NCBI GenBank assembly: GCA_947475545.1
Contig: CANJLL010000009.1
Span: 1 to 64,000 of the forward strand
Origin: Chloroflexota bacterium
GTDB lineage: Bacteria > Chloroflexota > Limnocylindria > Limnocylindrales > CSP1-4
DNA: 64,000 nucleotides
Direction: 5' to 3'
In this document: positions 1 through 7,777 of the stretch, one piece after another
How the letters are laid out: each line of letters opens with the position of its first letter
How positions within the stretch are numbered: position 1 is the first letter of the stretch
Notes under the pieces: generated by a model
Told to the model about the DNA's origin: nothing
The model's database searches: none
The model's input: the letters and a program-made list of their open reading frames with translations, nothing else
Made by a program: the position numbers and the translations under genes

Positions 1-130
1 GGGCGACCTTCGGTCGCTTTGCGCCGCCTGCGGCGGCGGGGCGACCTTCGGTCGCTTTGCGCCGCCTGCGGCGGCGGGGCGACCTTCGGTCGCTTTGCGC
101 CGCCTGCGGCGGCGGGGCGACCTTCGGTCG
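1..130. repeat. 38-bp tandem palindromic repeat (about 3.4 copies)
   Basis: A 38-base unit repeats with no spacers at 1-38, 39-76 and 77-114, with a partial copy at 115-130. It probably extends beyond the window. Each unit holds two hairpin-forming palindromes: GCGACC-TTC-GGTCGC, and a GCCGC/GCGGC element around CTG. It ends 24 bases before the stop codon of the sortase-like gene, which reads toward it, so a terminator-like or structural role is possible. It could be translated in one frame, but only as low-complexity sequence. The absence of unique spacers excludes a CRISPR array. Confidence 0.9.
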
Positions 131-153
131 GCGGCGTAGCGAGCTTCGCGAGG

Positions 154-888
154 CTATTCGCAGACCCGCGGATGGGCTGCCGGGTGCGCCTCGCCCGGGC
201 CGGCCTTGCTCATGGACGCCGGCCGGGCCACCACCTGCGTCTTGCCAGGCGTGCCCTTGGGGCCCTCGGAGGTCTGCAGCCACAGCTGCTCGGTGGCGGC
301 GGAGAACGCGTCGCCCAGGCTGAGCTGGTGACGGCGGACTTCCATCACCTGGTAGTGGAAGACCAGGTCATCGCTGGTGTAGACGTCCGCGATCATGCCG
401 AGCATCCGCTCGCCATTGGCAATCTTGGAGGCGTCAAGGATCGGGAGGAACATGCCCGACCGGGCGTGGGCGTACAGGTAGATGGCCTGGCCGCTCCCCG
501 GCTGGTACAGGTTGACGAAGTACATCGCCACGTCGCACAGCGGGTATGTCTCATCCTGCGGCTGGATGACCGCGAGGTCGACTCGGAGGTCGCGGACCAC
601 CACCCGGGTCGCCACCCGGTCCGACGGGTCGGTTGGCCAGCCGGCGGGCAACGGATCCGGGAGCGGGGTACTGGGCACGAAGGAGGCGCCGGCGAGGAGA
701 TCAAAGGTGGCTCGAGGGGCCGGCCTCGCGGTGGCCAGGCTCACCACGACGGGCGGTCGGTCGATGATCGGTCCCGCCTCGACGGGGCTCGAATACGTGA
801 ACAGGCCGGCGGTCATCATGGTCACGCCCAGGGCGATCAGGATCCCCGGGATGACGCGCGTGCCGATGCTCTCGACCAACTTCTTCAC
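154..888 (-). CDS. Sortase-like membrane-anchored protein, catalytic Cys replaced by Ser
   Basis: 244 aa from the GTG at 888. That start is chosen because a TAGTCT box lies 7 bases upstream and because it leaves room for the divergent gene; an upstream ATG at 996 would overlap that gene. One N-terminal membrane helix (about residues 12-32) is followed by a proline-rich linker and a sortase-like beta-barrel (about 90-225). The family triad appears as His141 (YAHARSGMF), position 207 in LQTSEG and Arg222 (VVARP). Sortases normally have LxTC at the second site; here it is Ser207. The protein resembles class E-like sortases found in Actinobacteria and Chloroflexota, which join proteins to surface structures by transpeptidation. 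With the Cys missing, it may be inactive or have a different chemistry. No LPxTG-type substrate is seen nearby. Confidence 0.7.
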   Translation of the reverse strand: MKKLVESIGTRVIPGILIALGVTMMTAGLFTYSSPVEAGPIIDRPPVVVSLATARPAPRATFDLLAGASFVPSTPLPDPLPAGWPTDPSDRVATRVVVRDLRVDLAVIQPQDETYPLCDVAMYFVNLYQPGSGQAIYLYAHARSGMFLPILDASKIANGERMLGMIADVYTSDDLVFHYQVMEVRRHQLSLGDAFSAATEQLWLQTSEGPKGTPGKTQVVARPASMSKAGPGEAHPAAHPRVCE

Positions 889-895
889 GGGCCGA

Positions 896-901
896 AGACT
901 A
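896..901 (-). promoter_or_regulatory. Leaderless-type -10 box for the sortase-like gene
   Basis: TAGTCT on the minus strand lies 7 bases before the GTG at 888, and no Shine-Dalgarno sequence is present. This matches the TANNNT-N6-8-start pattern seen at several other genes here. No clear -35 box. Confidence 0.45.
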
Positions 902-967
902 GCAGGGGAGCCAACAGGTCGGCCCTGCGCCGAGGGTACTGGCCCGGGTCGTGGTGGCGGTGTGCTG

Positions 968-973
968 TACGCT
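968..973 (+). promoter_or_regulatory. Leaderless-type -10 box for the TlpA-like gene
   Basis: TACGCT lies 7 bases before the ATG at 981, with no Shine-Dalgarno sequence. Together with the minus-strand box at 896-901 it makes a compact divergent promoter region. Confidence 0.45.
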
Positions 974-980
974 CCCCCGC

Positions 981-1691
981 ATGACCTCTCGTGCATGGGG
1001 CGTGGCCGGGCTGCTCAGCGGGGCCATCGTCGGGCTCGGCCTGCTCGCGGCCGTGACGCTGGTCCCGGATCCGCGATTGGCGAGGGCCCGTCAGACCGCC
1101 GGGCCGTCTGCCTCCGCCTCCGCATCTCCCGCTTCGTCGGCCCCCGGCCCGTTCGGGCCTTCGCCGGCTCACTCCGGCACACCGTCGGGTTCCGGCGCAC
1201 CATCGGCCCCCAGCGCAGCCCCGGCTTCTTCGGGCGCCACCGGGACCATCCTGCTGCACGTCGGCGAGCGGGCCCCCGTCCTGGCGATCCAGGTGGCTGC
1301 CGGTGGCTTCACCGACCTGGCGCAGCTGCGCGGGAAGGCCGTCTGGGTGGTGTTCATGACCACGGGCTGCGAGGTCTGCGCCGCCCAGGTGCCAGTCCTC
1401 AACGGCTACCTCGCCCGGTACGCCGCGAACGGACTCACGATCCTCGCCGTTGATGTGAAGGAGGACGCTGGCACGGTGAGCGCCTTCGCCCGTCGGGTCG
1501 GGGCGACGTTCCCGTTTGGCCTGGACCTGGCCGGCAGCGCGAAGCGGGAGTGGGCCGTCCTGGGTGTCCCGACGCACTTCTGGATCGACGGCAGCGGCGT
1601 GATCCGGGATGCCGCCGAAGGCGCGATCGCGACAGAGGCGATGGTTCACGGTCTCAGCCAGATCCTGCCGGGAGTCACGGTCACGCCCTGA
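981..1691 (+). CDS. TlpA/ResA-like membrane-anchored thioredoxin-fold protein
   Basis: 236 aa from ATG 981; an earlier in-frame GTG at 951 overlaps the putative promoter. An N-terminal helix (about 6-27) anchors or exports the protein. It is followed by a Ser/Pro/Ala-rich linker (40-90) and an AhpC-TSA/redoxin domain (about 92-235). The active-site motif is CxxC (Cys130-Glu-Val-Cys133), followed by the family's GVPTHFWID segment containing the cis-proline. Proteins of this type reduce disulfides outside the membrane, for instance during cytochrome c maturation. No cytochrome or ccd gene is adjacent, so the partner is unknown. It is divergent from the sortase-like gene and convergent with nuoN. 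Confidence 0.8.
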   Translation: MTSRAWGVAGLLSGAIVGLGLLAAVTLVPDPRLARARQTAGPSASASASPASSAPGPFGPSPAHSGTPSGSGAPSAPSAAPASSGATGTILLHVGERAPVLAIQVAAGGFTDLAQLRGKAVWVVFMTTGCEVCAAQVPVLNGYLARYAANGLTILAVDVKEDAGTVSAFARRVGATFPFGLDLAGSAKREWAVLGVPTHFWIDGSGVIRDAAEGAIATEAMVHGLSQILPGVTVTP

Positions 1692-1723
1692 CGGCCCCGT
1701 CTCGACCGCTATTGCCCACCCAT

Positions 1724-1748
1724 GCTCGCCGCCCGTGAGCGGCGGAGC
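1724..1748. terminator. Weak hairpin between convergent genes
   Basis: GCTC-GCCGC pairs with GCGGC-G-GAGC (nine pairs, one bulge) in the 65-base gap between the TlpA-like gene and nuoN. It could act on both strands. There is no T-run. Confidence 0.3.
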
Positions 1749-1756
1749 CCGACCGG

Positions 1757-3226
1757 CTAGTGCGGGAGGAGGGTCCCCGCGGCGGTGCCCGCCATCTCGA
1801 GGAGCGCGGACGGGAAGAGGCCCAGGAGGACGGTCAGCACCGAGGTGACGGCCAGGCCGCCCCACAGCAGCGCACCGTGCTTGAGCACCGGCTGCTGGTC
1901 ATCAGGTTCGCGCATGAACATGTAGACCACGACGCGCAGGTAGTAGAACGCCGCCGCGGCCGCGTTCAGCATCGCGATGACGGCGAGGATGGTCGCCGGT
2001 CCGCCGGCCTCGATCGCCGCCAGGATCACGCTTGCCTTCGCGAAGAAGCCGGCCGTGGGCGGGATCCCGGTGAGCGAGAGCAGGAAGAGCGTCATCAGGA
2101 TGGCCAGGATCGGCTCCCGGCGGCCCAGTCCGGCGAACGTGCTCAGCGCCGACGTCACGCCGGCCCGCTTCTGGAGCGCCGCGATCACCGCGAATGCGCC
2201 CAGGTTCATGAACGAGTAGGCGACCCCGTAGAACAGGAGGGCGCTCAGGCCATCCACGCGCCCGGTGGGATCGGCGGCGTACGCCACCAGGCCGACGAGC
2301 ATGTAGCCCGTGTGCGCGATGGAGCTGTAGGCCAGCATCCGCTTGACGTTGTCCTCGGTCAGGGCGACCAGGTTGCCCAGCGTCATGGTCAGCGCCGCCA
2401 GGACCACCATGACCGGGAGCCACCACTCGGACAGCGGGCCGAGGGTCTCCACGAAGAGGCGGAGCACCAGCGCGAAGGCGCCGATCTTGGGGCCGACGGA
2501 CAGGTAGCCCGTGACCGGCGTGGGGGAACCCTGGTAGGCGTCGGGCGTCCAGTAATGGAACGGAACGGCGGCGATCTTGAAGGCGACGCCCGTGGTCATG
2601 AAGGCGAGGCCCATGCCCAGGCCCGCTGAGATCCCGTTGGGGAGCCGGGTGAGGGCGTCGGCGACCTCGGCGACGCGCGTGGTGCCGGTGAGGCCCCAGA
2701 CGAACGCCAGGCCAAACAGGAAGATCGCCGACGAGAAGGACCCGAGGAGGAAGTACTTGATCGCACCCTCGGTGCTGAAGCCGTCGGTCTTGTGGTAGCC
2801 GGCCAGCATGTAGCCGGGCAGGACCATGAGCTCCAGGCCCAGGAAGAGGAGGAGCAGGTCCGTGGACGCGGCGATCAGCATGGCGCCCGTCATCGCGAAC
2901 AGGAGCATCGTGGCGAACTCGCCGAGTGGGAGGCCGCGCGGTGCCAGGTAGTCGGGCGCGAACACGATGGTCAGCGCCGCGATCGCCACGAACAGGAGGT
3001 CGAGATAGGTGGTCAGGGCGTCCACGGAGTAGGCGCCGCCGAACGCGCTGGCCGGCACCGCGCCAGTAGCCGCGACCAGGGCGGCCAACGCCGCGAGGCC
3101 GCCGACCGAGACGATCACGACCGGGACGGTGCGCCCCGGTCGGACGAGGTCAACCAGCAGGACCAGCACCGCGACGACCACGGCCCCCACGAGCGGCCCG
3201 ATGACGACCAGGTCCTGCCAGCTCAT
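1757..3226 (-). CDS. nuoN: NADH-quinone oxidoreductase subunit N
   Basis: 489 aa. One of the three antiporter-like proton-pumping membrane subunits of complex I. Multiple hydrophobic helices and the Proton_antipo_M core are visible, including the KIAAVPFHYWTPDAYQG segment and KRMLAYSSIAHTG, both typical of NuoN. The start is the ATG at 3226, which overlaps the nuoM stop by four bases (ATGA); the same open frame continues upstream only as out-of-frame nuoM sequence. It is the last gene of the nuo operon. Confidence 0.95.
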   Translation of the reverse strand: MSWQDLVVIGPLVGAVVVAVLVLLVDLVRPGRTVPVVIVSVGGLAALAALVAATGAVPASAFGGAYSVDALTTYLDLLFVAIAALTIVFAPDYLAPRGLPLGEFATMLLFAMTGAMLIAASTDLLLLFLGLELMVLPGYMLAGYHKTDGFSTEGAIKYFLLGSFSSAIFLFGLAFVWGLTGTTRVAEVADALTRLPNGISAGLGMGLAFMTTGVAFKIAAVPFHYWTPDAYQGSPTPVTGYLSVGPKIGAFALVLRLFVETLGPLSEWWLPVMVVLAALTMTLGNLVALTEDNVKRMLAYSSIAHTGYMLVGLVAYAADPTGRVDGLSALLFYGVAYSFMNLGAFAVIAALQKRAGVTSALSTFAGLGRREPILAILMTLFLLSLTGIPPTAGFFAKASVILAAIEAGGPATILAVIAMLNAAAAAFYYLRVVVYMFMREPDDQQPVLKHGALLWGGLAVTSVLTVLLGLFPSALLEMAGTAAGTLLPH

Positions 3227-4863
3227 GCGGCGATCTCCCCGGTGGCGGCGGCCGGCCGGCGGAGGCCGGGGAGCGTGACCACCCGGACCACGATGACGAA
3301 GGCGAGGATGCCCAGCGCGCCCGCCACGAGCATCGGATCCAGCGGGATCTCGGACGCGCGCGCCACGTCGCTGAGCACGTCGTTGATGGGCTCCTTGATC
3401 ACCTCGAGCAGGATGCCCGGCAGGAGGCCAAAGACCACCACCAGGATGCCCAGCGGCAGCAGCGTGACGATCTCGAGGCCGCTGATGTCGGTCAGGTGGC
3501 CGCGCAGGCTCTTGAGGAAGTCGGACACCTCGCCTGTGGCCACGCGCTGGAACATCCAGAGCAGGTAGGCCGCGCCCAGGACCATCACGAGGGCCGCCAC
3601 GGCGGCGGTGGCCGGGTTGAACGCGAAGGCGCCCAGGAGGACGAGGAATTCGCCCACGAAGCCCGACAGGCCGGGCAGGCCGGCCGATGCGAAGACGAAG
3701 AAGCCGAAGATCGCGACGTACGTCGGCGTGATGCCCGCGAGGCCGCCCATCTTGGCGATGGTCCGGTCGTGGGTCCGCTCGTAGATGACGCCGACGAGGA
3801 GGAACAGGGCGCCGGTGATCAGACCGTGGTTGATCATCTGGAGGATCCCGCCCTGCAGGCCCTGCTGGTTGAAGACAAAGACACCCAGCGTGACGAACGC
3901 CATGTGGCTGACCGAGCTGTACGCGACCAGCTTCTTGAGGTCCGGCTGGACCAGGGCGACCACCGCCCCGTAGATGATCCCGATCAGGCTGAGGCAGATG
4001 ATGAGCGGCGCGTAGGTGAGGGCCGCCGCGGGGAAGAGCGGGATCGCGAAGCGCAGGAGCCCGTAGCCGCCCAGCTTCAGCAGCACCCCGGCCAGGATCA
4101 CCGAGCCCGCCGTGGGCGCCTCGACGTGGGCATCGGGCAGCCAGGTGTGGAACGGGAACATGGGGACCTTGATCGCGAAGGCCAGGAAGAACGCGGCGAA
4201 CGCGAGCAGTTGGAGGGCGTCGGGGAAGCCGCTGGTGGCCGCGTAGTGGCGGAGGACCTCGAAGTCGAAGGCCCCGACCCAGCTGCCGGTGGTGCCCTGG
4301 AAGGTGAACGCCGTGGCCAGGATCGCGACCAGCATCAGGAGCGAGCCGACGAGGGTGTACAGGACGAACTTGATGGTGGCGTAGATCCGGTTGGAGCCGC
4401 CCCAGATGCCGATGATCAGGTACATCGGGACCAGGACGATCTCCCAGAAGATGTAAAACAGGAACGTGTCGAGGGCGATGAACACGCCCACCATGCCGAC
4501 CTCGAGGATCAGGAAGGAGATCATGTACCCCTTGATCCGGGTCTTGATCGGGCGGAAGCTGGCCAGGATGCTGATCCACGAGAGCGTGGTGGTCAGCGCG
4601 ACCAGCGTCAGCGACAGGCCGTCGATGCCGAGGTGGTACTGGATGCCGAAGGTGGGGATCCAGTCGGCCACTTCGGCCATCTGGAAGCCGGGCTTGCCGA
4701 CCTCGAACACGGCGATCATCGCCAGCGAGACCAGCCAGGTGACGAGCGCCGTCCCCAGGGCCACGGGGCGAGCGGCCCGCTCCGGCAGGAACCCGATGAG
4801 GACCGCGCCCAGGAGGGGCAGGAAGGTGATCAGCGAGAGCACCGGGACTCCGTCGAGGCTCAT
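3223..4863 (-). CDS. nuoM: NADH-quinone oxidoreductase subunit M
   Basis: 546 aa. Antiporter-like proton-pumping subunit of complex I, with about 14 membrane helices. Conserved elements include MYLIIGIWGG, FPFHTWLPDAHVEAPTAGSV with its helix-breaking proline region, and LKKLVAYSSVSHM. The ATG at 4863 overlaps nuoL by four bases and the stop overlaps nuoN by four, so translation is likely coupled. Length and motifs are normal for the family. Confidence 0.96.
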   Translation of the reverse strand: MSLDGVPVLSLITFLPLLGAVLIGFLPERAARPVALGTALVTWLVSLAMIAVFEVGKPGFQMAEVADWIPTFGIQYHLGIDGLSLTLVALTTTLSWISILASFRPIKTRIKGYMISFLILEVGMVGVFIALDTFLFYIFWEIVLVPMYLIIGIWGGSNRIYATIKFVLYTLVGSLLMLVAILATAFTFQGTTGSWVGAFDFEVLRHYAATSGFPDALQLLAFAAFFLAFAIKVPMFPFHTWLPDAHVEAPTAGSVILAGVLLKLGGYGLLRFAIPLFPAAALTYAPLIICLSLIGIIYGAVVALVQPDLKKLVAYSSVSHMAFVTLGVFVFNQQGLQGGILQMINHGLITGALFLLVGVIYERTHDRTIAKMGGLAGITPTYVAIFGFFVFASAGLPGLSGFVGEFLVLLGAFAFNPATAAVAALVMVLGAAYLLWMFQRVATGEVSDFLKSLRGHLTDISGLEIVTLLPLGILVVVFGLLPGILLEVIKEPINDVLSDVARASEIPLDPMLVAGALGILAFVIVVRVVTLPGLRRPAAATGEIAA

Positions 4864-6866
4864 CCGCCGTTCCCCACGATCATGACGTACGAGGCGATCA
4901 TGACGATCAGCCCGATGGTGATGCCCAGGGCGTAGTTCTGGACGCGCCCGGTCTGGATCCCGGCGAGGCCGCGGCCCGCGCGGCCGGTGAGGCTCCCCAC
5001 GCCGTTGACGATGCCGTCCACGATGTTGCGGTCGAACCACCAGAGCGCGTTTGCCACACGACCGCCCAAGCGGATGATGACGAGGTCATTGAGCTCGTCG
5101 AACCACCACTTGTTGAGCGAGGCGCGGTACAGGAACGGCACCCGCGCGCTGAGCCGCTTGACCGTCTCGGGCCGGGGTGTGCCCTTGATGGGCCCGATCC
5201 CGACGCCGAACAGCCGCCACGCCGCCAGCATGCCGGCGAACGCGACCGCGACGCTGACGAGGATCAGGGCGCCGTCGATGCCGAAGATCTGGAACGCCTC
5301 TTCCTCGCGGCCCATGATCTCCAGGCCTTCCTTGAAGACCGGATGGAGCCACGAGGCCAGCAGGCCCGGGCCCTCCAGGCCGAAGAGCGGGCCGAGGGGC
5401 GGGCCGGGCCACGAGAGCACGATGCCCAGCAGGAGCGACGGGATGGCCAGGAGCCAGAGCGGGATGGTCATCACCCGCGGCGACTCGTGGATCTTGGGCT
5501 CGGTGTGATGGTCCACCCGGCTGGTGCCCCAGAAGGTGAGGCCGATCAGGCGGAACATGTAGAAGGCGGTCATCACCGCGACCACGACGCCGATGGCCCA
5601 GACCCAGGTGAAGCCGTTCTTGAACGACTCGCCCAGGATCTCGTCCTTGCTGAAGAAGCCGGCCAGCGGCGGAATGCCCGCGATGGCGATCGTGCCGATC
5701 AGCATGGTCCGGTAGGTGTGCGGGATCTTCTTTGCCAGCGCGCCCATCTTGCGCATGTCCTGCTCCTCGTGGACCGCGTGGATCACGGAGCCGGAGCCCA
5801 GGAAGAGGAGGCCCTTGAAGAAGCCGTGGGTCATCAGGTGGAAGATCGCGGCGGTCCAGGCGCCCACGCCCAGGGCCGCGAACATGTAGCCCAGCTGTGA
5901 CAGCGTGGAGTAGGCCAGCACGCGCTTGATGTCGGTCTGGGTCAGCGCGATGCTCGCCGCGAAGAGCGCGGTGAAGATGCCGATGGCGGCCACCACGGCC
6001 ATGGCCTGCGGGGCGCTGGCGAAGATGGGGTTGGCGCGGGCGACCAGGTAGACGCCGGCATTGACCATCGTGGCGGCGTGGATCAGTGCGGAGACCGGGG
6101 TGGGGCCCTCCATCGCGTCCGGCAGCCAGACGTGGAGCGGGAACTGCGCGCTCTTGCCCATTGCGCCGGCGAACAGGAGGAGCGCGACGACGGCGATCGG
6201 GATCTGGAGGGTGGCGGTGTGGGTGACCAGGATCTCGATGGACTCGCGGATGTCGAGCGTCCCGGTGTTCACCCAGATGGCCATGATGCCGAGTGCGAAC
6301 CCGATGTCGCCGACCCGGTTGACCAGGAACGCCTTCTTGCTGGCGAGCGCCGCCGAGCGCTTCTTGTACCAGAACCCGATGAGCAGGTAGGACGACAGGC
6401 CCACCAGCTCCCACGCGACGAAGATCACCAGCCAGTTGCTGGCGAGGATCAGCAGGAGCATCGAGAACATGAACAGGTTCAGGTACGCGAAGAAGCGCCA
6501 GTAGCCCGTGTCGTGGCCCATGTACCCGATGGAGTAGATGTGCACGAGCAGGCCGATGGTGCACACCACGATCAGGAGGCACGCCGTCAGGTTGTCGACG
6601 AAGAACGCCGCCTCGACGTTGAAGTTGCCGGCGGGGATCCACTCCCAGAGCTTGACGAGGTGGCCGCCCTCGCCGAACCCGCCCGTGAACGAGGTGTAGA
6701 CCACGGCCATGGCGATCAGCCAGGCCGCGCCCACGGCGGCGACGGGCACCAGGTGGGCGTTGTGGCCCAGCCGGCGGCCGAAGGCGGCCGTGAACAGGAA
6801 GCCCGCGATCGGGAGAACCGCGATGAGCGGGATCAGGGTGTCCATGTACGGGTTCAGCGCATCCAT
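4860..6866 (-). CDS. nuoL: NADH-quinone oxidoreductase subunit L
   Basis: 668 aa. The largest antiporter-like subunit of complex I, which has a long lateral helix at its C terminus. Conserved segments include WELVGLSSYLLIGFW, FPLHVWLPDAMEGPTPVSAL and KRVLAYSTLSQLGYM. The C-terminal extension after the antiporter core is present. The start at 6866 shares one base with the nuoK stop (TGATG). Appears complete and typical. Confidence 0.96.
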   Translation of the reverse strand: MDALNPYMDTLIPLIAVLPIAGFLFTAAFGRRLGHNAHLVPVAAVGAAWLIAMAVVYTSFTGGFGEGGHLVKLWEWIPAGNFNVEAAFFVDNLTACLLIVVCTIGLLVHIYSIGYMGHDTGYWRFFAYLNLFMFSMLLLILASNWLVIFVAWELVGLSSYLLIGFWYKKRSAALASKKAFLVNRVGDIGFALGIMAIWVNTGTLDIRESIEILVTHTATLQIPIAVVALLLFAGAMGKSAQFPLHVWLPDAMEGPTPVSALIHAATMVNAGVYLVARANPIFASAPQAMAVVAAIGIFTALFAASIALTQTDIKRVLAYSTLSQLGYMFAALGVGAWTAAIFHLMTHGFFKGLLFLGSGSVIHAVHEEQDMRKMGALAKKIPHTYRTMLIGTIAIAGIPPLAGFFSKDEILGESFKNGFTWVWAIGVVVAVMTAFYMFRLIGLTFWGTSRVDHHTEPKIHESPRVMTIPLWLLAIPSLLLGIVLSWPGPPLGPLFGLEGPGLLASWLHPVFKEGLEIMGREEEAFQIFGIDGALILVSVAVAFAGMLAAWRLFGVGIGPIKGTPRPETVKRLSARVPFLYRASLNKWWFDELNDLVIIRLGGRVANALWWFDRNIVDGIVNGVGSLTGRAGRGLAGIQTGRVQNYALGITIGLIVMIASYVMIVGNGG

Positions 6867-7183
6867 CAGCGGGACATCGCGTCGTACTCATCGACCAGCG
6901 GGGTCTTCCTGTTGCGGAAGATCGCGATGACGATCGAGAGGCCCACGGTGGCTTCGGCGGCCGCGACCGCCATGACCATGAGGGCGATGATCGGACCGTC
7001 GGCCTTCAGGCCCTCGATGAATGAGCCGAAGGCAACGATGGCCAGGTTGACGGCGTTGAGCATCAGCTCGACCGACATCAGCATGCTGATGGCGTTCCGG
7101 CGGGCCAGGAACCCGAAGGTGCCGATGGCGAACAGGAGCCCGGAGAGCACCAGGTAGCTGTCCAGCGAGTTCGCGAGGTTCAC
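6866..7183 (-). CDS. nuoK: NADH-quinone oxidoreductase subunit K
   Basis: 105 aa, three membrane helices, homologous to MrpC. The conserved helix-2 segment [12 protein letters not shown] holds the buried Glu of the central proton path; a second buried Glu lies in the [11 protein letters not shown] region. It overlaps nuoJ by four bases and nuoL by one. Confidence 0.95.
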   Translation of the reverse strand: MNLANSLDSYLVLSGLLFAIGTFGFLARRNAISMLMSVELMLNAVNLAIVAFGSFIEGLKADGPIIALMVMAVAAAEATVGLSIVIAIFRNRKTPLVDEYDAMSR

Positions 7184-7767
7184 GAGCCCCTCTCCTCCCG
7201 CTTGGCCAGGAAGACGCCCCCGACGACCGCCATCAGGAGCAGGACGCTCACGATCTCGAACGGCAGGACGTAGTCGGCGAACAGGGTGGCGGCGAGGGCG
7301 CTGGCCCCCACCCGCATCCGCTCCGCGACCTCATTCCAGGCGGTACCCGTCACGGTCAGCGTGACCATCAGGGCGATGACCACCGCCAGGACGGCAGCCG
7401 GCCCGGCCTGGGTCTGGAACACCAGGCGGGACGGGGCCCGCTTGGACTGGGTCAGCATGATGGCGAACAGGACCAGGACGCTGATGGCGCCGACGTAGAC
7501 CAGCACCTGGGCCGCGGCGACCAGCGGCGAGCCAGCCACACCGTAGATGCCGGCGAGGGCCAGGAAGCACACGATCATCGCGAGGCCGCACCGGATGATG
7601 TCGCGCATCGTCACGACGGCCAGCCCGGAGACCAGCATCAGCGCGGCGAGCACGACGAACAGCGCGTCGTCGAAGGAGCCGCCTGCGGGGCCCATCACGA
7701 TGAGGGCGGGCGTCAGCAGGATGCCGGCCAGCAGCGCCGTGCCGAGGAGGTACTTCCAGGCTCCCAT
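7180..7767 (-). CDS. nuoJ: NADH-quinone oxidoreductase subunit J
   Basis: 195 aa with about five membrane helices. The NuoJ signature [18 protein letters not shown] (helix 3, containing the pi-bulge) is clear. It forms the membrane junction of complex I with A, K and H. It lies 10 bases after the NuoG-like gene stop and overlaps nuoK by four bases. Confidence 0.94.
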   Translation of the reverse strand: MGAWKYLLGTALLAGILLTPALIVMGPAGGSFDDALFVVLAALMLVSGLAVVTMRDIIRCGLAMIVCFLALAGIYGVAGSPLVAAAQVLVYVGAISVLVLFAIMLTQSKRAPSRLVFQTQAGPAAVLAVVIALMVTLTVTGTAWNEVAERMRVGASALAATLFADYVLPFEIVSVLLLMAVVGGVFLAKREERGS

Positions 7768-7777
7768 CGATCGGTCC

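Noticed and set aside
1..130. CRISPR array
   Set aside because: Copies are contiguous with no unique spacers, and there are no cas genes.
3227..4579. Long upstream extension of the nuoN frame
   Set aside because: It runs out of frame through nuoM; the real start is the ATG at 3226 in an ATGA overlap.
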